Positions 15,857 through 25,679 of a DNA stretch of 64,000 bases are shown here, in pieces. How positions within the stretch are numbered: the stretch's first letter is position 1; the number at the start of each line of letters is the position of its first letter. Below the pieces are notes generated by a model. The model ran no database searches and had not been told where the DNA came from. It saw only the letters and a list, made by a program, of their open reading frames with translations. A program made the position numbers and the translations under genes. Source of the stretch: an uncultured Treponema sp. (GTDB taxonomy: Bacteria; Spirochaetota; Spirochaetia; Treponematales; Treponemataceae); NCBI GenBank assembly GCA_946410085.1, contig CAMJZA010000006.1, positions 20,264 through 84,263 on the forward strand, written 5' to 3'.

Positions 15857-18800
15857 ATGTCAGAAAGTTCAGGAAGCGGTTCTTCAGTTTCGCATGAAGG
15901 CGACTATATGGTTCATTATGACGAGAACGGTGTGGAAACCGGCAGAGAATATTATGGAAGCGGGAGCGACTCTGGCGGCGGTCCTGCCGGAAGCGGCTCC
16001 GGCAGTGGCAGCAACAGCCGGGCCGCACGGGTCAGCGCCATACGGGAGGCCTGCCAGTCCATCCTTTCGGCGTTGCAAAGCCTCGCCACTGAAGTCAGGA
16101 CCGGGCTCTCCAACAGCCGTGCCAGCTGGTCGAATGCCATATCACAGGCCGCCAGCAGCATAAAGACAGCCGCACGGAAGCTGATTCCCCAGCGCACCAA
16201 GGAGAAGTCAACACAGACGGTAGAGTCCGCAGTCCAGAAGCCGGACACCCCGCCGGTTCCGAAGCCGGACACCCCGCCGGTTCCGGCAACTCCCAAGGAA
16301 ACCGAGGGCGACCCGGTCATAATAAGTTCCGGCGTAAACCGGCAGACGAATACCGACCTGACGCTCGGAAGCTTCGGCGGGATGTACGCCGTGACAAGGC
16401 ACTACGCCCCCTGCAACGACCGGGGCGGTCTTCTCGGTTCGTCATGGGCATGCAGCCTTGACACCCGCATCATACGGGGGCTTGACCCCGACCGTACGGA
16501 AGAGATACAGAAACTGAGGGAGACTCTGACTGCCATACAAGAGAAAAAGGCAGAGATAGAAGCCCTTGATTCCTCATACGATGAGGTAAAGGGGGACATC
16601 GAGGCCGCAGCTGCCGAGGCGGACACGGCCATAGCAGGCCTTGAGGCGGACATAGCCCCCCTTGAAGCCGCCCAGGCAGTGCGCGAACGGAACATAGAGC
16701 GCAATAAGTGCGTTATGTACGGCGGGGTGGAAGCCCTTGCAGAATGCGGGGACGGAAAGCTCATCCTGATGAAGGACGGCTTCATCCCCCTCATGTTCGA
16801 GCGGGCGGAGGACGGAAGCTACAGGGGGACTGGCTCCGCCCGGCTTATGTCCATCACGGAGGCCGGTGACGGCTACACCCTGTCAAATTCTGACGGAAGC
16901 ACACAGGAATTCGACAGCTACGGCAGGCTCGCGGGCGAGACCGACAGGAACGGCAGCGCGGTCAGAATCGTATGGGGGGCGGACGGCAGAATAGAAGAAA
17001 TCATCTCCCCCGCCGGATGCTCCATAAAGGTAAAGACCGACGAGGCGGGCCGCATAACCGCCATGAGCCTCCTGCAGGACGGAAAGGAGACCGGCCGCAG
17101 CGTGAGCTACAGCTACAGCGGCGACAGCCTGTCCGCGATGACGGACACGGACGGCGACACAAGCCGCTACGAATACGATGATGAGAACCACCTCACCGCG
17201 ATAGTCAAGCCAGACGGCTCGTCCATGCGCTACGCCTACACCCAGTGCGCTGACGGGAGCGTGCGCGTCGCGTCGGTCACCGACGAGGAGGGGCAGATCA
17301 TGGCCTTCTCCCACGACCCGGTAGCCCGGCGCTTCTCGTACACCCCTGCCGGGGGAGAGGAGGAAGTCAGCCTCTACGATGCGGACGGCAGGATTACGAA
17401 AGAGGAGTCCGGCGCTCTTGTAACCGAATACGGCTACGATGCGGACGGCAACGTGACGGCCCGCACCGTGAACGGCGAGCGGACGGAATACGCCTACGAC
17501 GAGAAGGGGAACCTCACCAAGGCCCTCCATGCCGACGGGAGCGCGGAGGAATACGAGTACAATTCCCTCGGCCAGCTGACCGGCATGAAAGACCGCGACG
17601 GCGTGGCGGAGAAATTCGTCCGTGACGGGAAGGGCAACCTGACGGAGCTGCACGTCGGCGGGGTATGCGTGGCAAAATACAGCTACGACGGGCACGGCCT
17701 TTGCACGGAAAAAGAGATAGCCCACGGGGGCAGGAAAGCCTGCATCTCATACAGCTATGATGCGCACGGCAGGTGTGTGGAACGCTACCTGTCAGACCCG
17801 GACAACGCGGAAGGGGCATACACCGAGAAATACGAGTACGACAGCCAGGGGCGGCTCATTAAGCTGACATCCCCGGACGGGAAGGAAACTTGTATCTTAT
17901 ACACGGCCAAGACCGAGACCGTCCTGTTCCCGGACGGCCTTGAGCGGAGGCTTACCTACGACGGCCGGAAGAACCTCGTCCTCGTCGAGGAGACGGACAG
18001 GAAGAGGGGGCAGAAGCTCTCGGTATACTGCGAGTACGACAGGTCCCACCATAACACCAAGCGGGTTTTCTCGGAGCGGGACAGGACATTGCTCACCGAG
18101 GAGATGAGCTACAACGGGCGGGGAGACCTTGCGTCCGTGACCACAAGCGCGGCCGGGGACGGCACGAAGAAGCGCCAGCTGCTCTCTTATGACGGGGCGG
18201 GACGGGTGACCTCCGTCCGCATACAGAAAATCGGGCCGGACGGTACGGTAGAAGATGAAACTGAAAGCAAGGCATCCTTCCGCTACATCGGGGCCGGCAG
18301 AGAGCTGACCCTTACGAGCGGCGAGGGGCGGGCAAGCACAATATATGGCGACAGCCTGGGCCGGCTCGTGAAGCAGACCAACGCGCTCGGCGAGGAGTTC
18401 ACCAAATCCTTAAGCCCCGCAGGGAGGCTTCTTTCGGAAAGCTCCTCGCACGGGGGCATGTACGCATACGGCTATGACGATCTGGGCCTTCCCTGCGCCG
18501 CAGGCGAGGAGGGGAAGGAGCAGTCCAAGGCCGACTACAACCCGGACGGCTCCGTGAAAAAGACGACGGACAGGCTCGGCAACGTGACGGAATACTTCTA
18601 TGACGTGCGGGGTCTCCTCATAAAGCAGGTTTCGCCGGACGGCACGAGCCTGTACGGGTACGACATTTCCGGGCGGCTGACTAACTTCCGGAGGGGTGGC
18701 CAGAAGATATGCTACGATTACTCCTCCGACGGCAGGACGGTGACCGTCACGCGCGGCGACTCCGTCACGGAGACGCTTGAGACGGACGCATGGGGGCGGA

Positions 18801-21580
18801 TCATAAAGTCCACTGACGGCGAGGAAAACTCCCGCACGTATACCCGCGACGCGCTCGGCAGGCTGACGGACGAGGCCGACGCATACGGAAACGAGAGCTC
18901 CTACCGCTACAACGCCTGGGGCAGGGTCTCAGAGCGGATACTGCCGGACGGCAGCCGCGAGGCTTACGAATACAACGCGCTGGGGCTCTCCACGAAGAAG
19001 ACCGACAGTGAGGGCACGGCGTGGGTCCTCCGCTACGACAGGGACGGCCTCCTGCTTGAGGAGAAGTCCCGCGCCCGGGCCGTACGGGAATACGCTTATG
19101 ACAATCTCGGGCGGCTCACCGAAGTCAGGTCCGGCGGTGAGACGCAGGCCCGCTACGAGTACACGGCCTACGGCAGGAAGGAGACCCTCATCCGGGCCGG
19201 GGGCGGTAGGTACGTGAAGGAGTACGACGCATACGGAAGGCTCGTCTCCGAGACGGACAGCACCGGGGCGACACGGACCTTTGCCTACGACGCGGAGGGC
19301 CGTGTAAGGGAGCGGAAGTCCTTCGGCGGTAATGTCACGCAAATTACGGACGACCGGGCCGGGCGCAGCTACGGCGAGGCCTTCCCGGACGGAACAGAGA
19401 ACAGGATTCTCCTTGACGAGAACAGGGCCGTCATAAAGGAAGAAAATCCCTTCGCGTCTGAAGAATATGAGTACGACGCGGCGGGCCTCCTTGTCAGGCA
19501 GAAGTCCGCCCTGACCGGGGAGACAATAGAGTACAGCTACGACAGGCGCGGCCTCTGCACCGGGGTAAAGAGCCCCATCCACCATGCCGTCTATGAGTAC
19601 GGCAGGGCGGGTGAGCTTCTTCACGCCAGCGACAAAACGACCGGCGTAAGCCTGACTTTCAAGTACGACAAGCTCATGCGGGAGACGGAGCGCAGCTTTG
19701 CCGGCGGCGCACACCAGCTGACGGCATACGACAAAGCGGGGCGCATTGCCTCCGTCAGGACGCTTGACCGCAACGGCGAGGTCAAGTCGGAGTACCTGCA
19801 CTACGGGAATGACGGCAGGATTCTCTCTGCGATGGACGAGCGTGGTCGTGTCACGCTCTACGGCTATGACAGGCAGGGGCGGGTCTCCAAAGTCCTGTAT
19901 CCCTTCACGAACGACATCCTCAGCAAGGCGAGGCTGGAATATGAGGCCGCCGGCGGTGACAGGAACGCACGGGCTGACGGCAAGGACATAACGGTTGGCG
20001 AGGTCATCAGGAAAGCCTTCAAGACCCTGAGCGGGAAGGACTGCCAGGCCAGCCAGAAGGCCTGGGAAGAAATCTACCGCTACGACGCTGACGGCAACAG
20101 GACTTCCAAGACCACGTCGCTCGGCACGGTATATTACAAGTACGACAGCGAGAACCGCCTTGTCTCCTACGGCGTGACCGAGGCTGCCGACACGGCACGC
20201 CTTGAGTATGACGCGGACGGGAACCTCATAAAAGAAAGCAGCTGCGGCAAGGAAGCGGTCTACGCCTACAACGCTGCGAACCGCATGGCGGAGAGCCACG
20301 TCACCGAGATACGCGGCGGCTCACGGCAGACACCGAAGGATACCGTATATTCATACGACAGCTTCGGGCGGAGAATCCTTGAGGCTGACATACTGAACCG
20401 CTGGGTACGCCACACGGAGTACCGTGGCCTCAGCATGGACGTTTGGAAAAACGCCGCCGTCCACGGCATAAAGGAGCCGAGAAACAGCCGGGGCATAGAC
20501 TTCACCGGCATGGTTTTCAAGAACCTTAACGATTTCCTGCCCGCATTCGCGGACTTCTCGCGGGCATCACCCTACGACTTTACCCACGTCGCGCTTACGC
20601 TGCCTCTGGGCATGGGAGGCGAGGTATTCGGATTGTTGCAGACCGAGCATTCGGGCATCGGCTTCAACCCCTTCGTCAACGCGAGCCATACCGACGCGGA
20701 GCGGCACTACTTCGGTAAGGACCATCTGGGCAGCGTACGGGCGGTGACGAACCAGTGGGGAAGCCCGCTGTACACCTTCGACTATGACGTGTTCGGACAG
20801 CCGCTTCAGGACAGGCCGGAGAGGTTCAGGCATGGCTTCACGGGAAAAGAATTCGATTCTTGGACTGGCCTCTACAATTACGGCTTCCGCGACTACGCTC
20901 CTCTCTATGGTCGCTTCACCACGGTTGATCCCATACAGGACGGGCTGGGCTGGTACGCCTACGTGAACTCCGACCCGGTCAGCTGGCTCGACCCGTGGGG
21001 GCTGGAGTGTCCCGACCAAGAGAGCGGGGCGGACAAAAAAAAGGAGGATACTGGACGTGTAATAAATAAAACAGGAGATATTATTCTGATAAAACCTGAG
21101 CTCGATGAAAATCCTTACACTCTTTTAAAGCCGGGCGAAACATACGAAGGAAACATCGATGGTGTCATATTTGCGGATGGTACTGTGTTTAAAACCGAGG
21201 GGTCTTCTAAGTATGTCGCAAAACAAAAGAGAAGCGGGGAATATAAAGTTTCTGGCGGAAAGATAAAAGACTTTTTTGGAAACATTGTAAAGATTAATCG
21301 AAATAATGTATATGCTGAGCTTATATCTCAAGGATATAAGCCCGAAGAGATGGATATACAGTGGAAAGATTTCTATGGCACATATCACTATGGTATTGAC
21401 AAGGATGACTTTTTAACAAGCTGGCTCAAAGCGGAAAAAATGTTGGATGTTGATAACGATAAGGATCATACAGCTGACACCTCTTTTGTTCCTATACCGT
21501 TTACCAGTACTGATTCGGAGATACTTAAGCGATTTGTACTAAAACTGTGGAAAATGGAGTCTCTATATGAAGCTCAATAA
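15857..21580 (+). CDS. Rhs/YD-repeat polymorphic toxin
   Basis: 1907 residues. Order: Gly/Ser-rich N-terminus without signal peptide (1-55); a linker with a duplicated PDTPPVPK motif near 135-148; a DUF6531-like Rhs entry segment (about 152-210, VIISSGVNRQTNTDLTLGSF); an inserted coiled coil (about 208-283); a long beta-cocoon of YD repeats (about 330-1650, many GxxYxYDxxGR units); the conserved Rhs core end GFTGKEFDSWTGLYNYGFRD and DPVSWLDPWGL (ends at residue 1716), the usual self-cleavage point. The last 191 residues (from nt 21005) are the variable tip and become visibly AT-rich, with no recognised fold. No PAAR or VgrG part is present, so the export route is unknown. The stop overlaps the next gene by 14 bp. 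Confidence 0.92.
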   Translation: MSESSGSGSSVSHEGDYMVHYDENGVETGREYYGSGSDSGGGPAGSGSGSGSNSRAARVSAIREACQSILSALQSLATEVRTGLSNSRASWSNAISQAASSIKTAARKLIPQRTKEKSTQTVESAVQKPDTPPVPKPDTPPVPATPKETEGDPVIISSGVNRQTNTDLTLGSFGGMYAVTRHYAPCNDRGGLLGSSWACSLDTRIIRGLDPDRTEEIQKLRETLTAIQEKKAEIEALDSSYDEVKGDIEAAAAEADTAIAGLEADIAPLEAAQAVRERNIERNKCVMYGGVEALAECGDGKLILMKDGFIPLMFERAEDGSYRGTGSARLMSITEAGDGYTLSNSDGSTQEFDSYGRLAGETDRNGSAVRIVWGADGRIEEIISPAGCSIKVKTDEAGRITAMSLLQDGKETGRSVSYSYSGDSLSAMTDTDGDTSRYEYDDENHLTAIVKPDGSSMRYAYTQCADGSVRVASVTDEEGQIMAFSHDPVARRFSYTPAGGEEEVSLYDADGRITKEESGALVTEYGYDADGNVTARTVNGERTEYAYDEKGNLTKALHADGSAEEYEYNSLGQLTGMKDRDGVAEKFVRDGKGNLTELHVGGVCVAKYSYDGHGLCTEKEIAHGGRKACISYSYDAHGRCVERYLSDPDNAEGAYTEKYEYDSQGRLIKLTSPDGKETCILYTAKTETVLFPDGLERRLTYDGRKNLVLVEETDRKRGQKLSVYCEYDRSHHNTKRVFSERDRTLLTEEMSYNGRGDLASVTTSAAGDGTKKRQLLSYDGAGRVTSVRIQKIGPDGTVEDETESKASFRYIGAGRELTLTSGEGRASTIYGDSLGRLVKQTNALGEEFTKSLSPAGRLLSESSSHGGMYAYGYDDLGLPCAAGEEGKEQSKADYNPDGSVKKTTDRLGNVTEYFYDVRGLLIKQVSPDGTSLYGYDISGRLTNFRRGGQKICYDYSSDGRTVTVTRGDSVTETLETDAWGRIIKSTDGEENSRTYTRDALGRLTDEADAYGNESSYRYNAWGRVSERILPDGSREAYEYNALGLSTKKTDSEGTAWVLRYDRDGLLLEEKSRARAVREYAYDNLGRLTEVRSGGETQARYEYTAYGRKETLIRAGGGRYVKEYDAYGRLVSETDSTGATRTFAYDAEGRVRERKSFGGNVTQITDDRAGRSYGEAFPDGTENRILLDENRAVIKEENPFASEEYEYDAAGLLVRQKSALTGETIEYSYDRRGLCTGVKSPIHHAVYEYGRAGELLHASDKTTGVSLTFKYDKLMRETERSFAGGAHQLTAYDKAGRIASVRTLDRNGEVKSEYLHYGNDGRILSAMDERGRVTLYGYDRQGRVSKVLYPFTNDILSKARLEYEAAGGDRNARADGKDITVGEVIRKAFKTLSGKDCQASQKAWEEIYRYDADGNRTSKTTSLGTVYYKYDSENRLVSYGVTEAADTARLEYDADGNLIKESSCGKEAVYAYNAANRMAESHVTEIRGGSRQTPKDTVYSYDSFGRRILEADILNRWVRHTEYRGLSMDVWKNAAVHGIKEPRNSRGIDFTGMVFKNLNDFLPAFADFSRASPYDFTHVALTLPLGMGGEVFGLLQTEHSGIGFNPFVNASHTDAERHYFGKDHLGSVRAVTNQWGSPLYTFDYDVFGQPLQDRPERFRHGFTGKEFDSWTGLYNYGFRDYAPLYGRFTTVDPIQDGLGWYAYVNSDPVSWLDPWGLECPDQESGADKKKEDTGRVINKTGDIILIKPELDENPYTLLKPGETYEGNIDGVIFADGTVFKTEGSSKYVAKQKRSGEYKVSGGKIKDFFGNIVKINRNNVYAELISQGYKPEEMDIQWKDFYGTYHYGIDKDDFLTSWLKAEKMLDVDNDKDHTADTSFVPIPFTSTDSEILKRFVLKLWKMESLYEAQ

Positions 21581-22118
21581 ATATGTAGTGATCATATTTT
21601 CAGCAGTTCTTGCTTGGGCCCTCATATGTATGCTTCTAACTCGTATCTCGAAGACAATATGTTATTACGAGGACATAGCAACTCATATAGCAAAGAATCC
21701 TCTGGTGGCTAGTGCCAAGATACTCGGGAGCGAATTTGATGTGCCGTCAGACCGCTATGATATTGAGATAAATACTGTAAGCGGTTACAGGATATGCCTG
21801 CATTATGTCAAGAGGTCTTGCCGAAACAGGGAAATAAGTTTTGTGATAATAAACGACATACACTGTTTTGGCGGAGGAGGCTATGTATTGTGCGATGGCG
21901 AAAGAATTCACTATACATTGCGGAATCCCTTTTTTTTGGGCATGATGCTCGGCACACATATCCAATCCGTCGATGACATCGTGGAGCATGCCGAAGAACT
22001 GTACGGGCTGTTTGAGCTGTTTGAAGCCAATTCTGGAAAGGAATTCATGTACAGCGACAGGTTTTTAATACATCCTGATTTCAGAAGGGGTGAGCCGGAT
22101 CCAGACTGGCCACTATGA
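21567..22118 (+). CDS. Putative immunity protein for the Rhs tip
   Basis: 183 residues, no recognised family. One N-terminal membrane segment (VVIIFSAVLAWALICMLL, about 7-24) and the rest soluble and predicted outside the cytoplasm. AT-rich like the toxin tip and unlike the surrounding DNA. It overlaps the Rhs stop by 14 bp, the standard arrangement of toxin and immunity genes, so function is inferred from position. A membrane anchor would suit neutralising a toxin that acts at the membrane or outside the cytoplasm. Confidence 0.6.
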   Translation: MKLNKYVVIIFSAVLAWALICMLLTRISKTICYYEDIATHIAKNPLVASAKILGSEFDVPSDRYDIEINTVSGYRICLHYVKRSCRNREISFVIINDIHCFGGGGYVLCDGERIHYTLRNPFFLGMMLGTHIQSVDDIVEHAEELYGLFELFEANSGKEFMYSDRFLIHPDFRRGEPDPDWPL

Positions 22119-22566
22119 GGATCTTTTCTCACGGTTTCAATAGACTGTTATGAGCAAAAATACGTATTCAGAATTCTTTGACTCCATATACCGCTACGAC
22201 GCTGACGGCAACAGGACTTCCAAGACCACGCCGCTCGGCACGGTATACTACAAATATGACAGCGAGAACAGGCTTGTCTCCTACGGCGTGACCGAGGCGG
22301 CGGACACCGCCCTCCTTGAGTACGACGCGAATGGCAACCTCATAAAGGAAAGCACTCCTACAAAAGAAGCCGTCTACGCCTACAATGCCGCGAACCGCAT
22401 GGCGGAAAGCCACATCACGGAGATACGCAGCGGCTCACGGCAGACACCGAAGGACACCGTATACTCCTACGACAGCTTCGGCAGGCGCATACTGGAGGGT
22501 GACATCCTCAACCGCTGGGCGAGGCACACGGAGTACCGGGGCCTCAGCATGGACGTGTTAAATGGA

Positions 22567-22694
22567 GCCTCGAAAAACGTCAGTTTTTTCGAGGCAACTT
22601 CCAAAATGCGATGTCCTAAGCCGCGCTATCATAGCGGCTTAGGACTCGTAGGCATCTCTAAAAACCGCCAAAGGCGTGTTTTTAGAGATTGCCC
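22567..22694. mobile_element. Three-hairpin repeat element, copy 1
   Basis: Hairpin 1: CCTCGAAAAAC (22568-22578) with its complement at 22583-22594. Hairpin 2: GTCCTAAGCCGC (22613-22624) with its perfect complement at 22634-22645. Hairpin 3: ATCTCTAAAAAC (22654-22665) with its perfect complement at 22678-22689. Ends in TGCCC. Absent from the paralogous Rhs sequence at 20440, which shows a net gain of 135 bp here. A second copy is at 63579-63704. No coding capacity; MITE-like or a structured RNA repeat. Confidence 0.75.
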
Positions 22695-23027
22695 GAAGAA
22701 CGCCGCCGTCCACGGCATAAAGGAGCCGAGGGAGAGCCGCGGCATAGACTCCACGGGAATGGTCTTCACCTGCCTCGACGACTTCCTCCCCGCGTTCGCG
22801 GACTTCTCCCGCGCGTCGCCCTACGACTTTACCCACGTCGCGCTCACGTTGCCGCTTGGCGGAGCGGGCGGTGAGGTGCTCGGTTTATTACAGACCGAGC
22901 ACTCGGGAATAAATTTCAATCCATTCGTCAATGCGAGCCATACGGACGCGGAGCGGCACTACTTCGGCAAGGACCTGTTCACATCCGGCAGGATGCTGGG
23001 CCTGACTGCACGCTGGATCTGCGAATC

Positions 23028-23056
23028 TTGCAGGAACCTCTGCTCCGTGCTATACT
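23028..23056 (+). promoter_or_regulatory. Promoter of the AAA-ATPase-like gene
   Basis: TTGCAG (23028-23033), 17-nt spacer, TATACT (23051-23056); the ATG follows after 6 nt with no ribosome binding site. Confidence 0.55.
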
Positions 23057-23062
23057 GGCCGC

Positions 23063-24633
23063 ATGGAAGAGCGATTCTTGCCGATTGGCATTCAGGACTT
23101 TGAGAAACTGCGCAGGGGCGGCTATGTATACGTTGACAAGACGGAGTTCGTATACAAGCTTGCCCGCTTGGGCACGCCCTTTTTCCTGAGCAGGCCGCGC
23201 CGCTTCGGGAAGAGTCTGCTTCTTTCCACGTTCGAGTCCTTGTTCCTCGGCAAAAAGGAGCTGTTCGAAGGGCTTGCCATCGCAAACAAGGAATGGGACT
23301 GGGCGGAATATCCGGTCCTGAAAATCAGCTTCGGGGGCGACAGTTATCCTGATTTGGAGAGCCTGAAATCTGCAATTAACCTGATGCTTTCAAGATATGA
23401 AGAGCTCTATGGGCTTGAAGTTTCAGACCTGCGTTCAGCCCCCCGGTTAACCAATATCATCACGAGGGTTTTTGAAAAGACAGGCAAGCCCGTCGTCATC
23501 CTCATAGACGATACGACAAGCCGATTCTGGATGCCCTCTACACGGACTACGAGGAACAGAACCGGCAGGAGCTCCGTTCTTTCTACAGCCCGCTCAAGGA
23601 ATGTGACAAGTACATCCGCTTTTTGTTCATCACGGGAATCACGAAGGTAAGCCACGTGAACATCTTCAGCGGGCTGAACCAGCTGAACGACATAAGCATG
23701 GACAGGGCGTTTTCTTCCCTGTGTGGAATTTCGGAAAAGGAATTGGAAGTATACTTCCAGCCGGAAATTGAAATGCTCGCGGCATTCCAAGGCATGAGCA
23801 TTCCTGATACAAAAGAAAAACTCGCCGGAATGTATGACGGCTATCATTTTTCCCACGACGTCGAAGGTGTCTACAATCCCTTCTGCCTGCTCAAATGCTT
23901 CACTGCGAAGGATTTCGGCTCATACTGGTTCGAGAGCGGAACGCCGTCATTCCTCGTGAAGACCTTGCAGAAGCAGCCGCTGTTTTTGGCGAGCCTGGTC
24001 AACGGCCGCAAAGTAAAAGAAGACCAGTTCAAGAACTATGACCCCGACAGCAAGAATATGCTCCCCGTGGTTTACCAGAGCGGATATCTGACCATCACGG
24101 GCTTTGATGAGGATTCCAGGCGTTACACCCTTGATTTTCCGAATCAGGAAATCAAGGACGGATTCCTTGATGTCCTGCTCAAAAAGTTCGTGACCGTGCC
24201 GGACGATGATCTGGGCCTTGCGATTGACAATCTCTGCGATGCGCTCAAGGCCCGCGACATGGACAAGGCACTTTCCGTCATACAGTCCGCCATCGCGGAT
24301 CTGCCGACAATCGTCAAGAAGGATATGTGCGAGAACTACTACGAGTCCGTGACGCACCTGATGTTCCGCATGACGGGCTGTCGCGTTGTCTCGGAGTTGC
24401 AGTCCGTGGCGGGACGCAGCGACGTGGTCGTCAGCACGAAGGACGCGGTGTTCATCTTTGCGCTGAAGATGGACAAGGGGCAGGACTTTGAGACCGTGGC
24501 GGAGGCGGCGCTGGCACAATTTGACGCGAACGGATATTCGGACCGCTTCGCCGTGAGCGGGAAACAGATGGTCAAGGTCGCCCTTGTGTTCTCCAGCGGA
24601 GGCAAGGGACTTCTGGGCTGGAAAACTGCCTGA
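23063..24633 (+). pseudogene. AAA-ATPase-like / PD-(D/E)XK_9 protein, frameshifted
   Basis: Two frames together make one protein of about 520 residues of the AAA-ATPase_like plus PDDEXK_9 family, often multicopy in treponemes and Bacteroidetes. Frame 1 (23063 on) holds LPIGIQDFEKLRRGGYVYVD and the P-loop-like RPRRFGKSLLLSTFES. At 23506-23512 the Walker B region should read LIDEYDKPILDAL, but one base is missing after GACGA (about 23511), shifting the frame. The second frame (to 24633) continues with FITGITKVSHVNIFSGLNQL and ends in the nuclease-like domain (about 24370-24600, SDVVVSTKDAVFIFALKMDK, where the usual ExK reads ALK). Function of the family is not established. A sequencing error is possible. 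Confidence 0.8.
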
Positions 24634-24690
24634 GCCGGAAGTCCGCTCGTAACCATTCGCACGGATGTCTTGCCAAAATTACGCCCCTGC

Positions 24691-24719
24691 TTGCATTTTC
24701 TGCCTAAATATGGAATACT
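24691..24719 (+). promoter_or_regulatory. Promoter of dapA-asd
   Basis: TTGCAT (24691-24696), 17-nt spacer, AATACT (24714-24719), then a short leader with an AGGGGGA ribosome binding site before ATG 24753. Confidence 0.5.
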
Positions 24720-24752
24720 GATGAAAATTTTGTCTAGCACAGGGGGACAAAT

Positions 24753-25679
24753 ATGGCCAAGATGCATGGTTCTTATACGGCGATGATTACGCCGATGAAC
24801 GGAGACGGTTCCGTTGACTTTGAGGGCTTTGCCCGGAACGTCCGTTTCCAGCTGGAGCAGGGAATCGACGGCCTCTTGCCGCTCGGAACGAGCGGAGAGA
24901 CCCCGACCCTCAGCGAGGATGAGGAGGACAAGCTCCTCGACATCGTCATTCCTGCCGTCCGCGAGTGGAACAAGAAGCAGGGCAGGGACGTGAAGGTTCT
25001 TGCCGGTGCCGGCAGCAACAACACGAAGGATGCCGTCCGCTATGTCCAGCGTGCCAGGGACAAGGGGGCCGACTACGCCCTCGTCGTTACCCCCTATTAC
25101 AATAAGCCGAGCGACGAAGGAATTTTCCGCCACTTCGAGGCCGTCTCCAGGGTGGGCATTCCGATCATCGTCTACAATATACAGGGGCGGACGGGCAAGA
25201 ACATCAGCGTGCCTACCCTCATGCGCATAGCCGACCTGCCGAACATCGCAGGCGTCAAGGAAGCGAGCGGCAGCATCAGCCAGATGATGGAAGTCATTGA
25301 GAAGGTTGTTTCCCGCCATCCGGACTTTTCCGTCATGTCCGGCGACGACTCGCTGACCCTGCCGCTCATGGCGGCCGGCGGTGACGGCATCATCAGTGTC
25401 GTGACCAACCTGATTCCCGCCCTGATGACGGAACTGGTGCACGACTGCCTCAAGGGGGATTTTGCGGCGGCCCGCACGATTCACTACCGCCTGCAGCCTT
25501 TCTTCCGCGCGGCATTCTGCGACGGCAATCCGTCCAGCATCAAGTACGCGATGAACTACAAGGCGCAGACCTCCGGCATGGAGGGAATCAATGCGGGTGC
25601 CTGCCGCCTGCCGATCGTCGAGGCGCGGGCCGAGGCTCAGGAAATCATCAGGAACGCAATCAAGGAGTGCGGAATATGA
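24753..25679 (+). CDS. dapA: 4-hydroxy-tetrahydrodipicolinate synthase
   Basis: 308 residues. Condenses pyruvate with aspartate semialdehyde in the lysine/diaminopimelate route. Seen: GTSGETPTLSEDE near 47-59, the YYNKPSDEGIFRHFEAV segment near 110-126 with the catalytic tyrosine, YNIQGRTGKNIS near 140, and the Schiff-base lysine in AGVKEASGSISQM near 167. The stop overlaps the asd start (ATGA), so both are made together; asd supplies the substrate of dapA. Confidence 0.95.
   Translation: MAKMHGSYTAMITPMNGDGSVDFEGFARNVRFQLEQGIDGLLPLGTSGETPTLSEDEEDKLLDIVIPAVREWNKKQGRDVKVLAGAGSNNTKDAVRYVQRARDKGADYALVVTPYYNKPSDEGIFRHFEAVSRVGIPIIVYNIQGRTGKNISVPTLMRIADLPNIAGVKEASGSISQMMEVIEKVVSRHPDFSVMSGDDSLTLPLMAAGGDGIISVVTNLIPALMTELVHDCLKGDFAAARTIHYRLQPFFRAAFCDGNPSSIKYAMNYKAQTSGMEGINAGACRLPIVEARAEAQEIIRNAIKECGI

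Larger units (their letters stand above)
22150..23103 (+). pseudogene. Displaced Rhs core fragment (orphan rhs)
   Basis: From 22189 to 22975 this frame repeats the 20075-20723 part of the full Rhs gene (IYRYDADGNRTSK through AERHYFGKD) with high similarity. It begins inside the YD region and breaks off before the conserved GFTGKEFDSW core, so it cannot make a toxin. It carries a hairpin-rich insertion at about 22557-22694, which adds 135 bp in frame relative to the parent, plus one extra codon later. No ribosome binding site precedes ATG 22150. Such fragments are left when new tips recombine into an Rhs gene and push old ones downstream. Confidence 0.8.

Noticed and set aside
18929..20299. 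456-residue open frame opposite the Rhs gene
   Set aside because: Periodic, valine/glycine-rich translation that mirrors the YD repeats; no start site and no family.
22150..23103. Orphan Rhs frame as a functional gene
   Set aside because: It lacks a ribosome binding site, the N-terminal part and the conserved core end, and it is interrupted by the repeat element.
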